This document shows, one piece after another, positions 1-9,095 of a stretch of 64,000 bases of DNA; positions within the stretch are counted from its first letter, which is position 1; each line of letters begins with the position of its first letter. Position numbers and translations under genes: made by a program. This DNA comes from Neomicrococcus aestuarii (lineage in GTDB: Bacteria > Actinomycetota > Actinomycetes > Actinomycetales > Micrococcaceae), in the NCBI RefSeq assembly GCF_014201135.1, contig NZ_JACHDR010000001.1, positions 1,984,001 through 2,048,000 of the forward strand, in the 5' to 3' direction. The notes beneath the pieces are model-generated. The model was not told the origin of the DNA, made no database searches, and was given only the letters and a program-made list of their open reading frames with translations.

Positions 1-323
1 TCACTCGCATCCCTGAGGGATACCCGTTCAACGATCCCTTGCTCTGGAGGAGGTCGGTGAACTCGACCACTGCTGCGCCGTCGCGGACCTGGCCGTCGGC
101 GTTGTAGGCGTCCTGCCACGCGGTCTCGGGGATGAGGTGGTAGAGCTCCGGGGTGCTCATGGGCAGCGTGAAGCCGATCGAGTACGACACCCCCTTGCTG
201 GAGAGGAAGCCGAGAAGCTGTTTGGAACCACCAGCCCCGTCGGTACGGATCAACACCTTGCGGCCGGGCCTGCTCGGGTTGATCCCGGGCACCTGTTTCA
301 ACGCGGAGCGGATGACGGTTTCG
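1..323 (-). pseudogene. IS1380-family transposase fragment
   Basis: On the minus strand one frame stays open from about 322 to the left window edge and reads as the central part of an IS1380-family DDE transposase: VLIRTDGAGGSKQLLGFL followed by YSIGFTLP and VRDGAAVVEFTDLL. The RTDGAGG stretch corresponds to the segment around a catalytic Asp in this family. The 5' end of the gene is missing because the fragment stops exactly at the terminal repeat of the IS3 element that begins at 324. The other end lies outside the window. It is therefore a broken gene, at least on the 5' side. Confidence 0.85.
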
Positions 324-373
324 TGAACCGTACTGGGTTTGGTAGACACTCATGATTGATTGGAGAATGAGTT

Positions 374-658
374 ATGCCCAGTGGAGTGAAGTACGACACA
401 GCGTTTCGGGAGCGCGCGGTCCGGTTGTTGCAGGAACGCCGCTCGGAGTATCAGGAAGAGTCTCTTACGGCGTCGATCCGGCAGGTTGCTGGCGTGGTGG
501 GGATGCCGTATGACACGTTGCGGACATGGAATCGACAATCAACTCCTGGTTTGGCAGGGGCTGTGAGTGTGGATTTGGCGAGCGAGAATCGTAGGTTGAA
601 GCGCGAGCTCGCGGAAGCGAAGCGGGCGAACGAGATCTTGCGTTCGGCCGCGTCTTAA
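374..658 (+). CDS. IS3-family transposase OrfA
   Basis: This 94-residue protein has the OrfA layout: an N-terminal helix-turn-helix (YDTAFRERAVRLLQERR, then VAGVVGMPYDTLRTW) and a C-terminal leucine-zipper-like helix (LASENRRLKRELAEAKRANEILRSA). It binds the IS ends and is normally joined to OrfB by programmed frameshifting. Here the orfA stop overlaps the orfB ATG as TAATG at 656-660, and no A-rich slippery heptamer is visible at the junction, so translational coupling is an alternative. The gene is intact but its partner orfB is interrupted, so the element should not be able to move by itself. Confidence 0.85.
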   Translation: MPSGVKYDTAFRERAVRLLQERRSEYQEESLTASIRQVAGVVGMPYDTLRTWNRQSTPGLAGAVSVDLASENRRLKRELAEAKRANEILRSAAS

Positions 659-1335
659 TGCGTAAGCGGTGCTCGAGGCCCACGAGGTTGATCGTGAAAT
701 TCATTGATCAGTTTCGGGATCGCTATGGGGTCAAGCCGATCTGCACGGTGCTCACGCGTCATGCTGGTGTGAAGATCGCCCCGAGCACGTATTACGCTTT
801 CAAATCCCGACCAATAAGCGCCAGAACACGACGTGATAGTGAGCTTGTGCCGGTCGTGAGGCAGCTGCATGAGCGTCATTACGGGGTGTATGGGATTGTG
901 AAAATGTGGCATGCACTCAAGAGTGAAGGCCATGTTGTGGGCCGTGATCACGTGGCACGGTTGATGCGATTGGCCGGTGTTCACGGGGTCGTTCGGGGCA
1001 AGAAGCCGGTGACCACGGTTTCCGATCGGAGCGCGCACCGGTTCCCTGATCTGGTCAAACGCGGGTGGGACGTCACGGATTTGAACACGGTCTGGGTGGC
1101 TGATTTCACTTATGTGCGTGTCCCGTCAGGGTTTGTGTATGTCGCGTTCATTACCGATGTGGCCTCCCGCAGGATTCTGGGATGGAACGTGGATACGTCT
1201 CGGCGTACCTCGTTGGTGACGAGTGCGTTGAATCATGCACTCATGGTTCGACGGCTTAGTGGGCAGCGTTTCAGCGTGAAAAGGCTGATTCATCATTCAG
1301 ACGCCGGCACTCAAGGTGAATTCAATCGGTGGTAG
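658..1335 (+). pseudogene. IS3-family transposase OrfB, 5' part (split by IS30)
   Basis: The first about 220 residues of OrfB are present, including the HTH_21-like region (GVYGIVKMWHALKSEGHVVGRDHVARLMR) and the start of the integrase core with its first Asp (NTVWVADFTYVRV) and the second region LIHHSDAGTQ. The frame then enters the IS30 end at 1317 and terminates at 1335. The remainder resumes after the insertion at 2764. The IS30 insertion separates the second catalytic Asp from the final Glu, so no active transposase can be made. Confidence 0.88.
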
Positions 1336-2763
1336 CAACACTCGGTTGTTGTACTGATTCTAGATAATCTTCGAACGCTTCAGCTGGGGTTCTCCATCCC
1401 AGGGTCTTTCGCGGCCTGGTGTTGAGGGTGTGAGCGATGGCTGCGACTTCTTCAGCGCCCCATCGTGAGAGATCGGTGCCTTTGGGGAAGTATTGCCGTA
1501 GCAGCCCATTGGTGTTCTCGTTCGTGCCGCGTTGCCAGGGGCTACGTGGGTCTGCGAAATAGACTGGTACTCCAGATTCGACGGTGAACTGAGAATGAGC
1601 TGAGAGCTCTTTGCCTCGATCCCAGGTGAGTGACTTTCGCAGATGCTCGGGCAGTTCCGCAACAGTCTTCGACAACGCGTTTTTCATGCTCACTGCCCCG
1701 TACCCGGCTAAAGGAGGACCGTTCTTCTTCCGCGGGAGGGTGCCGTAGCCTTGTTCGCGAGGCAGATGGACAAGCATGGTGAACCGTGTGGTGCGCTCGA
1801 CCAGCGTGCCGACTGCCGAGCGATTGAGTCCAATGATCAGGTCACCTTCCCAATGGCCTGGCACGGCTCGGTCTTCGACCTCGGCGGGCCGTTGGCTGAT
1901 AATGACCTTCTCATCGACATGGGCCCATGATTTCGCCTGCGCTCGGGCACGCGGGACCCGAAGGGCGCGGCCGGTGCGCAAGCAGGTCACCAATTCACGC
2001 TTCAGAGCACCACGGCCCTGAATGTAGAGAGCCTGGTAGATAGCTTCGTGCGAGATCCGCATGGACTCATCCTCAGGGAAGTCAACCTTCAGCCGATGGG
2101 AGATCTGCTCAGGACTCCAGCCTTTCACCCATCGGCGATCCCCGCGATGAGGCTTATTTCTGCCCTTCCACACAGCCTCATCAGGCCCATCAATCACCTG
2201 TCCGTCAGCAGCGGTGACTTTTCCCGCCAGTCGGTCCTGAACGTAGTCCCGCAACCTGGGATTACTCACCAGCTTTGCAGTCTTGGGCCGCTGAGCGAAG
2301 ACCTCCGACTTCCATTGAGCAACTGAGGCTCGATAGTCCAACTTCCCGCCTCGGGTGGCCGCGTTACGCCGTAACTCTCGTGAAATCGTAGAAGGACTCC
2401 GTCCTAGACGACGAGCTATTTCGCGAACACCGATTTCTTGGGCTCGCAGCAGAGCGATCTCCTCACGCTCTTGGAAGGAAAGGTACCGGGAAGAGACCTT
2501 CGAGGACATAAACAGCGGCATACCACCACGATTGCGGAACCATCGAGCACCAACGGCTTGAGACACACCAGTGGCCTCTGCTGCCTTCTCAGAGGTGATC
2601 CCGGTGGCGATGTGCTTCCAGAACTCTCGTTCGACCTCCTGACGATGAGACGGAGCCCCCGGCGACTTCATCGCTGAACGGCCTGTGAACTGCCGCACCC
2701 ATGCTGATGGTCTTCCCATTGCATACCTCCACGATCAAGGTGTTGCTACGACCAGTTGAATCC
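1317..2763 (-). mobile_element. IS30-family insertion sequence
   Basis: Imperfect inverted repeats share GTAGCAACAC and an adjacent ATTCAA block, on the left from 1317 and on the right ending near 2763. A GG pair occurs on both sides (1315-1316 and 2764-2765). This is consistent with a 2-bp target duplication, because removing the segment plus one GG restores the IS3 orfB frame as GTQ-GQYTSTELKEAL. The element is about 1.45 kb and carries one complete transposase gene on the minus strand. It is probably the youngest insertion in this island. Confidence 0.82.
1322..2719 (-). CDS. IS30-family transposase
   Basis: The 465-residue protein has an N-terminal helix-turn-helix typical of IS30 transposases (RYLSFQEREEIALLRAQ, then IREI-type ARRLGRSPSTISRELRRN). 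It also has a C-terminal DDE core: VPGHWEGDLIIG (first Asp), LTWDRGKEL (second Asp) and WQRGTNENTNGLLRQYFPKG (catalytic Glu). An extra N-terminal segment before residue 70 holds another HTH-like stretch (EKAAEATGVSQAVGARWFR). The start at 2719 may be too long; an ATG at 2671 (MKSPGAPSHRQ) is an alternative. The gene looks intact and fills its element. Confidence 0.9.
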   Translation of the reverse strand: MGRPSAWVRQFTGRSAMKSPGAPSHRQEVEREFWKHIATGITSEKAAEATGVSQAVGARWFRNRGGMPLFMSSKVSSRYLSFQEREEIALLRAQEIGVREIARRLGRSPSTISRELRRNAATRGGKLDYRASVAQWKSEVFAQRPKTAKLVSNPRLRDYVQDRLAGKVTAADGQVIDGPDEAVWKGRNKPHRGDRRWVKGWSPEQISHRLKVDFPEDESMRISHEAIYQALYIQGRGALKRELVTCLRTGRALRVPRARAQAKSWAHVDEKVIISQRPAEVEDRAVPGHWEGDLIIGLNRSAVGTLVERTTRFTMLVHLPREQGYGTLPRKKNGPPLAGYGAVSMKNALSKTVAELPEHLRKSLTWDRGKELSAHSQFTVESGVPVYFADPRSPWQRGTNENTNGLLRQYFPKGTDLSRWGAEEVAAIAHTLNTRPRKTLGWRTPAEAFEDYLESVQQPSVATTD

Positions 2764-3072
2764 GGGCAATACACGTCCACTGAACTCAAAGAAGCCTTGT
2801 CACATGCGGGTGTGCGGGGTTCTATTGGGACGGTGGGTGACGCGTTGGATAACGCGTTGATGGAATCGGTGATCGGTTTGTATAAGACTGAACTCATTCA
2901 CGCGAGGAAACGGAAAGTATGGGGCTCAGTACAAGAAGTCGAAACCAGCACTGCGCAGTGGGTGCACTGGTTCAACACCCTACGCATCCATTCAGGTATC
3001 GGGTATCAAACTCCCACCGAGTTCGAAACCAATTACCACCAACAAACCACGGCTGGAACACTCAGTGCGTGA
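2764..3072 (+). pseudogene. IS3-family transposase OrfB, 3' part
   Basis: This is the continuation of the split orfB. It reads GQYTSTELKEALSHAGVRGSIGTVGDALDNALMESVIGLYKTELI, which contains the conserved IS3 C-terminal core with the catalytic Glu (DNALMES), followed by WVHWFNTLRIHSGIGYQTPTEFE. The frame ends with TGA at 3070-3072, inside the right end of the element. An apparent longer frame starting at 2701 runs out of IS30 sequence and is not a real gene start. Confidence 0.88.
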
Positions 3073-3105
3073 ACACAAACTGTCTATCAAACCCAGTACG
3101 GTTCA

Positions 3106-4837
3106 GTTCGGCGACATGCACACCGCGATCACAAAGGCCTTCAAGCGGTACAACCTCTTCGGCTTCACGGGCACCCCGATCTTCTCCGCCAAATCCGGCA
3201 GCGGCGGGAACCCGCAGCTCAAAACCACCGAGCAGGCGTTCGGTGAGAAGCTGCACACCCACACGATCGTCGATGCAATCACCGACAAGAACGTGCTTCC
3301 CTGCCGGATCGACTACGTCAACACCGTCAAGGTCGGCAACCCCGACGACAGCCAAGTGTCTGCGATCGACACAGAGAGTGTCCTGCTCGACTCGCGCCGC
3401 ATCTCCGACATCGTGAAGTACACGCTCGAGCACTTCGACCAGAAGACCAAGCGTGCCGAGCACTACACGCTCGGGGAGCGCCGCGTGCGTGGTTTCAACG
3501 CGCTGTTCACGACCGCGTCTATCGAGGCCGCCCGCGTTTACTACAACCACTTCCAGATCCAGCAAGAAGGCCTGCCATCCGATAAGCGGTTGAAGGTCGG
3601 TCTGATCTACTCCTACGGTGCTAACGACGCGGTCGAAGACGGCGGCCTCGACGAAGAGGGCTTTGACACTGGCACACTGAACATGGACGCTCGCTCGTTC
3701 CTGGAAGACGCGATCCAGGACTACAACGACATGTTCGGCACGTCCTTTGACACCTCCGCCGACCGGTTCCAGAACTACTACAAAGATCTCTCGCTCAAGC
3801 TGAAACAGCGCGAGATCGACCTGGTCATCGTCGTGAACATGTTCCTAACCGGCTTCGACGCGACCACGATGAACACCCTGTTTGTCGACAAGAACCTGCG
3901 CGCGCACGGGTTGATCCAGGCGTACTCGCGCACGAACCGCATCCTGAACTCCGTCAAGACCTACGGCAACATCGTCAGCTTCCGCGACCTTGAAGACGAG
4001 ACGAACGACGCGATCGCGCTGTTCGGAAACAAGGACGCCCGCGGCGTGGTACTTCTCAAGCCGTACGGCGAGTACTACAACGACTACGCCGAGAAAGTCA
4101 ACGAACTGCTCAGCGCCTTCCCTCTCGGTCAGAAGATCATCGGTGAGGCTGAGCAGAAGGAGTTCATCCAGCTGTTCGGTGCGATCCTGCGACTGCAGAA
4201 CATCCTGACTTCGTTCGACGAGTTCGACGGCTCCGCCCTACTGACCGACCGTCAAGGCCAGGACTACCGCAGCGTCTACCTCGACCTGTATGCCGAGTTC
4301 CGCAAGGACAAAGACGCCGACAAGGAACAGATCAACGATGATGTCGTCTTCGAGATCGAGCTGATCAAGCAGGTCGAGATCAACGTCGACTACATCCTCA
4401 TGCTCGTGCAGAAGTACCGCGATGAATGCGGCGACGGTGATGACAAAGAGATCCGTGCCGAGATCTCCCGCGCCGTGGACGCCAGCCCTACCCTGCGCAA
4501 CAAGAAGGACCTCATCGAGGACTTCGTCGATTCTCTCTCTGTGGATGGCGAGATCGACCAGGAATGGCGAGCATTCATCGCAGCCAAGCGCGAGGCCGAA
4601 CTCGAGAGCATCATCACCGATGAGAACCTCCGCGCAGACGAGACCCGCGTCTTCCTTGAGACCGCGTTCCGCGACGGACAGATCCGCACCAGCGGCACAG
4701 CAATCACGAAGGTGTTGCCGCCGGTATCGCGGTTCTCTGCTGACGGCGGCCATGGCGAGAAGAAGCAACGCGTGATCCAGAAGCTCGGAGGGTTCTTCGA
4801 ACGGTTCTTCGGGCTGGGCCCAGACGGGAGCAATTAA
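3106..4837 (+). pseudogene. hsdR: Type I restriction enzyme R subunit (HsdR), C-terminal part only
   Basis: HsdR is the ATP-dependent translocase and nuclease subunit of type I restriction systems, normally about 1000 residues. Here only about 577 residues of host sequence remain, starting at QFGDMHTAITKAFKRYNLFGFTGTP. That is just after where the DEAD/DEAH box would be, and includes the TGTP helicase motif. The second RecA-like domain with FLTGFDATTMNTLFVDK and RTNRI follows, then an acidic C-terminal assembly region. The N-terminal nuclease domain and Walker A motif are absent, removed at the IS3 end at 3105. A frame open from a GTG at 3065 inside the IS end could express a fusion, but it would lack the nuclease. 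No hsdM or hsdS is in the window. Confidence 0.9.
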
Positions 4838-6717
4838 TGAAGATTCAGTCAGCTCGAATTCGGAACTTCCGGACGCTGAAGGATGTGACGATCGATTTCG
4901 ACAGCGTCACGACCTTCATCGGCCCGAACGGCACCGGCAAGTCAACAGTGCTCCGCGCTCTTGACTGGTATTTCAACGGCAAACCCGGGTCGTTGACCGA
5001 GAAGGATTGCTCGTTCGGGGCGATCGATGAAGATATCGAGGTTCAGGTCACCTTCAACGATCTGACTGAAAAGGACCGCGAGGCGCTCGGCAAATATGCT
5101 CCCGCCGGAGCCGACACTTTTACCGCTTGGAAGCAGCGTTCCGCCAGCGGCGTGGAGGTCTTCTCGGCGAATGCGAAAAGCTTCCCCGACTTCAACGACA
5201 TTAAGGCTGCGACAAGCGCCACAGCAAAGAAGCAACTCTACGCCGAGCTCCGTCAAACTCGAACGGAGCTAGGGCTTCCCGCTGCGGCCACGGGGACGGC
5301 CGTCGATCTGGCCATGACGACGTGGGAAGCAGCAAACACCCCGCAATTAGTGGAGGCTCCGGAGGCGCTGCAGACCAATTTCTTCGGCTTCAATAGCGGC
5401 GGCAAGATGAGTGGCCTGTTCGACTTCGTGATCGTCACTGCGGACCTTCGTGCCAGTGAAGAATCGCTCGACGGTAAGGCGAGCATTATTGGGCGTATCC
5501 TCGAGCGTTCTGTTGACCGAGCAGCGGCCGACGAGGAAATCGCGACAATCGTGGAGGATGCCCGAGCCCGACAACAACGGGTCTATGAGGATAAGTTCAA
5601 GGCGCAACTCGAAACGATGACGGCGCAGCTTAACGAGGTTGTGACGTCGTACACGCCGGGGCGAGCGGTATCGGTCATGCCCGCAGAAGTAGAGCTCAAA
5701 GCCCCGCGGACTACGTTCGGCGTCTCGATTCTGGATGGCGCGACGGAGACCGCCGTCGAGCGCCAGGGCCACGGGTTCCAACGCACCCTGCTGATCTCTT
5801 CCCTGCAACTGCTGGCGCAGTCCGGTGCGGCGTCGGCGGAGGGCGTTATCTGCTTGGCCATCGAGGAGCCGGAACTATTCCAGCACCCGATTCAGGCTCA
5901 GACATTCGCGAAGGTGCTCCGCTCTTTGGCGGAGGACCCCGACAAGCGCATCCAGGTGAGCTACGCAACCCACAGTCCGTACTTTTTGGAAGCGCGGCAT
6001 TTCGATCAGGTGCGTCGCCTGACACGATCAACTGATGAAACCCCGGTCGTGACCGTCCACTCGGCGTCCCTCGTGGATGTTAAGGACAAGCTGAAGGGCG
6101 TTGTCAAGCCTGCGGTCGTTGATCGCCAACTCGACGGCGTTGTGACGAATCAACTCTCGGTTGCGCTGTTTGCTCAGCGGGCGCTTCTCGTCGAAGGCAC
6201 TACAGAGTCGGCGGTTTTGTATGGCGTCGGGGACCGAGGAGGCGTGGGCTCCCTGGAGGCAGCTGGTCTTTCGATCGTTCCAGTTGGTGGAAAGCAGTCA
6301 ATTCCGTTGGCGCACGCAATCCTGACGGCCCTGGGGATTCCTACTTTTGCACTGTTTGACGCTGACAGCGGATTTGAGGCGCGTGCTCGGACGAACGGCA
6401 AGGAGCAGAACAAGATCGATGAGGAGCGGGCTGGTCATGTCGCCGCTAACCGCTCTGCGCTCAAGTACTTCGGTCGCACCGAGGAGGACTTCCCGTCGGC
6501 AGTCGTTGCCGACAACGTGGCAGTCTTCGACGATCACCTCGAGACATTCCTCGGGGCCGATTGGCCCGAGTGGGAATCGGCATGTGAGGCAGTCGAGGCT
6601 GCTTCTGGCATCAATCTGTCGAAGAATCAGCTGGCCTATCGGACGGCCACTCTCGAAGCAGCGGGCACGGTTCCTCCGATGCTCACCGAGATACTGATGA
6701 AAGCAAAGGAGGTTTGA
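4837..6717 (+). CDS. OLD-family ATPase with TOPRIM nuclease domain
   Basis: This 626-residue protein starts with an ABC/SMC-type ATPase head: MKIQSARIRNFRTLKDVTI and Walker A GPNGTGKST at residues 29-37. A Walker B-like VICLAIEEPELFQHP lies near residues 336-350. A C-terminal TOPRIM segment follows, with ALLVEGTTESAVLYGV near 448 and FALFDADSG near 504. That is the overcoming-lysogenization-defect (OLD) architecture, whose members act as ATP-regulated DNA nucleases in phage defence, some with a helicase partner (Gabija type). The ATG overlaps the hsdR stop (TAATG at 4835-4839), so the two genes were one operon. No UvrD-like GajB gene is adjacent, so a Gabija call is not supported. Confidence 0.85.
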   Translation: MKIQSARIRNFRTLKDVTIDFDSVTTFIGPNGTGKSTVLRALDWYFNGKPGSLTEKDCSFGAIDEDIEVQVTFNDLTEKDREALGKYAPAGADTFTAWKQRSASGVEVFSANAKSFPDFNDIKAATSATAKKQLYAELRQTRTELGLPAAATGTAVDLAMTTWEAANTPQLVEAPEALQTNFFGFNSGGKMSGLFDFVIVTADLRASEESLDGKASIIGRILERSVDRAAADEEIATIVEDARARQQRVYEDKFKAQLETMTAQLNEVVTSYTPGRAVSVMPAEVELKAPRTTFGVSILDGATETAVERQGHGFQRTLLISSLQLLAQSGAASAEGVICLAIEEPELFQHPIQAQTFAKVLRSLAEDPDKRIQVSYATHSPYFLEARHFDQVRRLTRSTDETPVVTVHSASLVDVKDKLKGVVKPAVVDRQLDGVVTNQLSVALFAQRALLVEGTTESAVLYGVGDRGGVGSLEAAGLSIVPVGGKQSIPLAHAILTALGIPTFALFDADSGFEARARTNGKEQNKIDEERAGHVAANRSALKYFGRTEEDFPSAVVADNVAVFDDHLETFLGADWPEWESACEAVEAASGINLSKNQLAYRTATLEAAGTVPPMLTEILMKAKEV

Positions 6718-6719
6718 TC

Positions 6720-8136
6720 ATGCATGAAATCAAGTGCCCGCATTGCGGCAAGACGTTCACTATCGATGAGGCGGGATACGCCGACATCGCCAAACAGGTC
6801 CGTGACAGTGAGTTCGACAAGCAGCTCCATGAGCGTCTCGAACTTGCCGACCAGGACAAGCAGAAGGCTCTAGCGCTGGCCGAAGCGAAGGCTGCGGGAG
6901 AGCTGCAGAAAGCTGCCGCCGCCAAGGACGCCGAGATTCAGGATCTGAAAGCCAGACTCGACGCCGGTGACGCTCAACAGAAGCTCGCCGTGACGGAGGC
7001 ACTCACGGCCGTCGAGAAGGAGCGCGATTCCCTCACCGGGGCGCTCGAGAAGGCTAAGCAGGAGAAGCAGTCCGCCGTCGAGCTCGCCGAAGCGAAGCTC
7101 TCCGCCGAATTGCAGAAGACTGCCTCGACGAAAGACGCTGAGATTCAGGCTCTGAAAGCCGAGCTTGAGAGCGCCGAGGTGTCGCAGAAACTGGCGATCA
7201 CCGAGGCGGTGAGCGCGGTCGAGAAGGAGCGCGACGAGTTCAAGAGCGGACTGGCGAAGGTGGAGTTAGAGAAGCAGCTCGCGGAGAAGTCACTCAAGGA
7301 CAAGTACGAGACGCAGATTAAGGACCGCGACGATGCGATCGAGCGGCTGCGCGATATGAAAGCGAAACTGTCGACAAAGATGGTCGGCGAGACGCTCGAG
7401 CAGCACTGTGAGATCGAGTTCAACCGTATCCGTGCCACAGCCTTCCCCCCGAGCCTACTTTGAGAAGGACAACGACGCCCGCACAGGGAGCAAGGGCGAC
7501 TTCATCTTCCGCGACTCCGACGAGTCCGGCACCGAGATCGTGTCGATTATGTTCGAGATGAAGAACGAGAACGACACGACCGCCACTAAGAAGAAGAACG
7601 AGGACTTCCTCAAAGAGCTCGACAAGGATCGCACCGAGAAGGGGTGCGAGTACGCAATCCTGGTCTCCCTCCTGGAACCGGAGAGCGATCTTTACAACGC
7701 AGGGATCGTGGACGTCTCGTACCGATACCCGAAGATGTACGTGATTCGTCCGCAGTTCTTTATTCAAATGATTACCCTGCTGCGTGACGCAGCGCTCAAC
7801 GCACTCACCTATAAGAATGAGCTTGCGTTGGTGAAGGCGCAGAACATCGACATCACGAACTTCGAGAATGAGCTCGATACTTTCAAAGCCGCGTTCGGCA
7901 AGAACTACGACCTCGCCGCGCGACGTTTCCACACAGCCATCGACGAGATTGACAAGTCCATCGATCGGCTCCAAAAGGCGAAGGAGGCGCTTCTTGGCTC
8001 CGAACGCAATTTGCGACTCGCTAACGATAAAGCTCAGGATGTGACCATCAAGAAGCTAACCAGGAGTAACCCGACGATGGCGGCAAAGTTCGCGGAACTA
8101 GAAGCTGCGAAAGACGACGAAGGAGTCAACGAATGA
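6720..8136 (+). pseudogene. DUF2130 coiled-coil protein, frameshifted
   Basis: The protein begins with a zinc-ribbon motif (IKCPHCGKTFTIDEAGYADI), continues into a long Glu/Lys/Ala-rich coiled coil with internal repeats (for example LAEAKAAGELQKAAAAKDAEIQDLKA, then LAEAKLSAELQKTASTKDAEIQALKA), and ends in the conserved DUF2130 domain. The frame breaks at a run of six C at 7445-7450. With five C the sequence would read [25 protein letters not shown], the family consensus; as given the first frame stops at 7463 and the second frame carries the rest to 8136. The ATG at 6720 follows AAGGAGG. DUF2130 function is not established. It could be a true mutation, phase variation or a sequencing error. 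Confidence 0.85.
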
Positions 8137-8351
8137 ATCGAGTATCAGTAGTGAGCAGCAACGTGGCTGAAGTTGGCTACGATCCGGAGACGAAGACGCT
8201 GGAAGTCGCGTTTGTTAAGGGTGGTGTCTATCAGTACGCTGGCGTTCCAGCGTCCATTTACAATGAGTTGCTCGTTGCCCCAAGTGTTGGGCGCTATTTC
8301 TATGTCAACGTGAAGAAGGCCGGGTACCCGGTACGTAAGGTTGCAAGTTAG
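8133..8351 (+). CDS. KTSC domain-containing protein
   Basis: This 72-residue protein matches the KTSC fold: [67 protein letters not shown] domains are named after a lysyl-tRNA-synthetase-associated segment and are common as small stand-alone proteins or fused to RNA-related enzymes; the cellular role is not clear. Its ATG overlaps the stop of the preceding DUF2130 frame by four bases (ATGA), so it belongs to the same operon as hsdR, the OLD nuclease and DUF2130. The exact link with defence is unknown. Confidence 0.8.
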   Translation: MNRVSVVSSNVAEVGYDPETKTLEVAFVKGGVYQYAGVPASIYNELLVAPSVGRYFYVNVKKAGYPVRKVAS

Positions 8352-8399
8352 GCGTCAGCTCTCCTTCCTGCGCAGCCGCAGCGATTGAGGTCATCGTCT

Positions 8400-8735
8400 T
8401 CATGGCTGATATGAGCTGCGACTCGTGCGCCCGACCGCACGCAGTCGGTGCAGCACCGTTGTCGCGTTGAAACCGAGACGCTCACCCACTTTTGAGAGGG
8501 AGAGGCCAGATTCGTAAAGACGAATCATCTCGGATACCTGTTCATCGCTTGGTGACAGGCGGCGGAGAGTAACGCCCCGACGCTTCAAGACCGCGCTGAT
8601 CGTGACCCGGTGGCAGTCGAACTCTCGTGCCAAGTCGTAGACCGTTCCGCCCGCCATGTACGCCTCAACGATTTGATCTGCTCGCGCCTCTGAGATACGG
8701 GGTTGCGGCTTGCGCTCTCGCCTGACCGAGAGCAT
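8400..8735 (-). CDS. Small helix-turn-helix protein (resolvase-type HTH)
   Basis: About 111 residues from the ATG at 8735 (a longer frame to 8816 is possible but overlaps recombinase-tail sequence). Two HTH units are visible: ADQIVEAYMAGGTVYDLAREFDCHRVTISAVLKRRGV and VSEMIRLYESGLSLSKVGERLGFNATTVLHRLRAVG. Both resemble the DNA-binding domains of serine resolvases, but no catalytic domain is present. It may be a free-standing DNA-binding protein or the detached C-terminal part of a recombinase, in keeping with the recombinase fragment just upstream. Confidence 0.6.
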   Translation of the reverse strand: MLSVRRERKPQPRISEARADQIVEAYMAGGTVYDLAREFDCHRVTISAVLKRRGVTLRRLSPSDEQVSEMIRLYESGLSLSKVGERLGFNATTVLHRLRAVGRTSRSSYQP

Positions 8736-8832
8736 TCGGTTCTCAGCCGCTGCGTAGCAGCGAATATGATGATGCGCCCTCCGCAACTCGTTTGCATGCG
8801 AGGAAAACAGTCCCACATTTTGGGAAGGTCGA

Positions 8833-8862
8833 AACCTGCCCCGCGTGATCGCGGGGCAGGTT
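8833..8862. terminator. Perfect 13-bp hairpin after recombinase fragment
   Basis: AACCTGCCCCGCG at 8833-8845 and its exact reverse complement at 8850-8862 are separated by four bases. It is GC-rich with no long T tract on either side. It lies within the tail of the recombinase-like frame, so it could end transcription of that gene or be a structural element of the mobile unit. Confidence 0.5.
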
Positions 8863-9014
8863 CGTTTCCGGGGTGAGGTCGTCTGGCACCTCCGCGTTGA
8901 GGTGGGCGAGAACGTCTGCGACGGCGTCGGTTAGCACGTAGGTGACTCGTTCGTCGTCGTCGATGACGATGCGCTTGAAGAGCGCTTGGCTGAGGATGCG
9001 GCGTTCAGCGGGTT
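8863..9014 (-). pseudogene. Serine recombinase C-terminal fragment
   Basis: On the minus strand the frame reads RFKPAERRILSQALFKRIVIDDDERVTYVLTDAVADVLAHL. This is like the last segment of actinobacterial large serine recombinases (AERRxLNQALFxRIxID). It has no catalytic N-terminal domain and begins exactly at the IS3-like end at 9015. It is a remnant of a recombinase gene cut by an insertion sequence. The frame continues a short way past the hairpin at 8833-8862 without further recognisable sequence. Confidence 0.6.
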
Positions 9015-9095
9015 TGAACCGTACTTGGTTCAGTGGACACTCATGACGAATCGGGGTGTGGGGTATGACCAGTGGTACGAAGTTTGAGCTGGTTG
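9015..9095 (+). mobile_element. Solo left end of a second IS3-family element
   Basis: TGAACCGTACTTGGTTCAGT at 9015, a shared GGACACTCATGA block and an orfA start MTSGTKFE at 9065 align with the left end of the IS3 element at 324 (TGAACCGTACTGGGTTTGGT, then MPSGVKYD). Similarity is lost soon after the orfA start, so only a terminal remnant is left. It shows that at least two related IS3 copies flanked this island. Sequence from 9096 to 9308 contains no gene that I recognise. Confidence 0.65.

Larger units (their letters stand above)
324..3105 (+). mobile_element. IS3-family insertion sequence, interrupted by an IS30-family element
   Basis: The ends are near-perfect inverted repeats: TGAACCGTACTGGGTTTG at 324-341, and its reverse complement ending at 3105. 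Between them lie orfA and orfB of an IS3-type transposase, the latter split by the IS30 insertion at about 1317-2763. Without that insertion the element would be about 1.33 kb, a usual IS3 size. The flanking triplets differ (TCG on the left, GTT on the right), so no target duplication is visible. The left flank is an IS1380 fragment and the right flank is the middle of hsdR. This is best explained by a deletion or recombination at one IS end after insertion. Confidence 0.85.

Noticed and set aside
4837-6717. Gabija defence system
   Set aside because: Only a GajA-like OLD protein is present; the next gene is DUF2130 and not a UvrD-type helicase.
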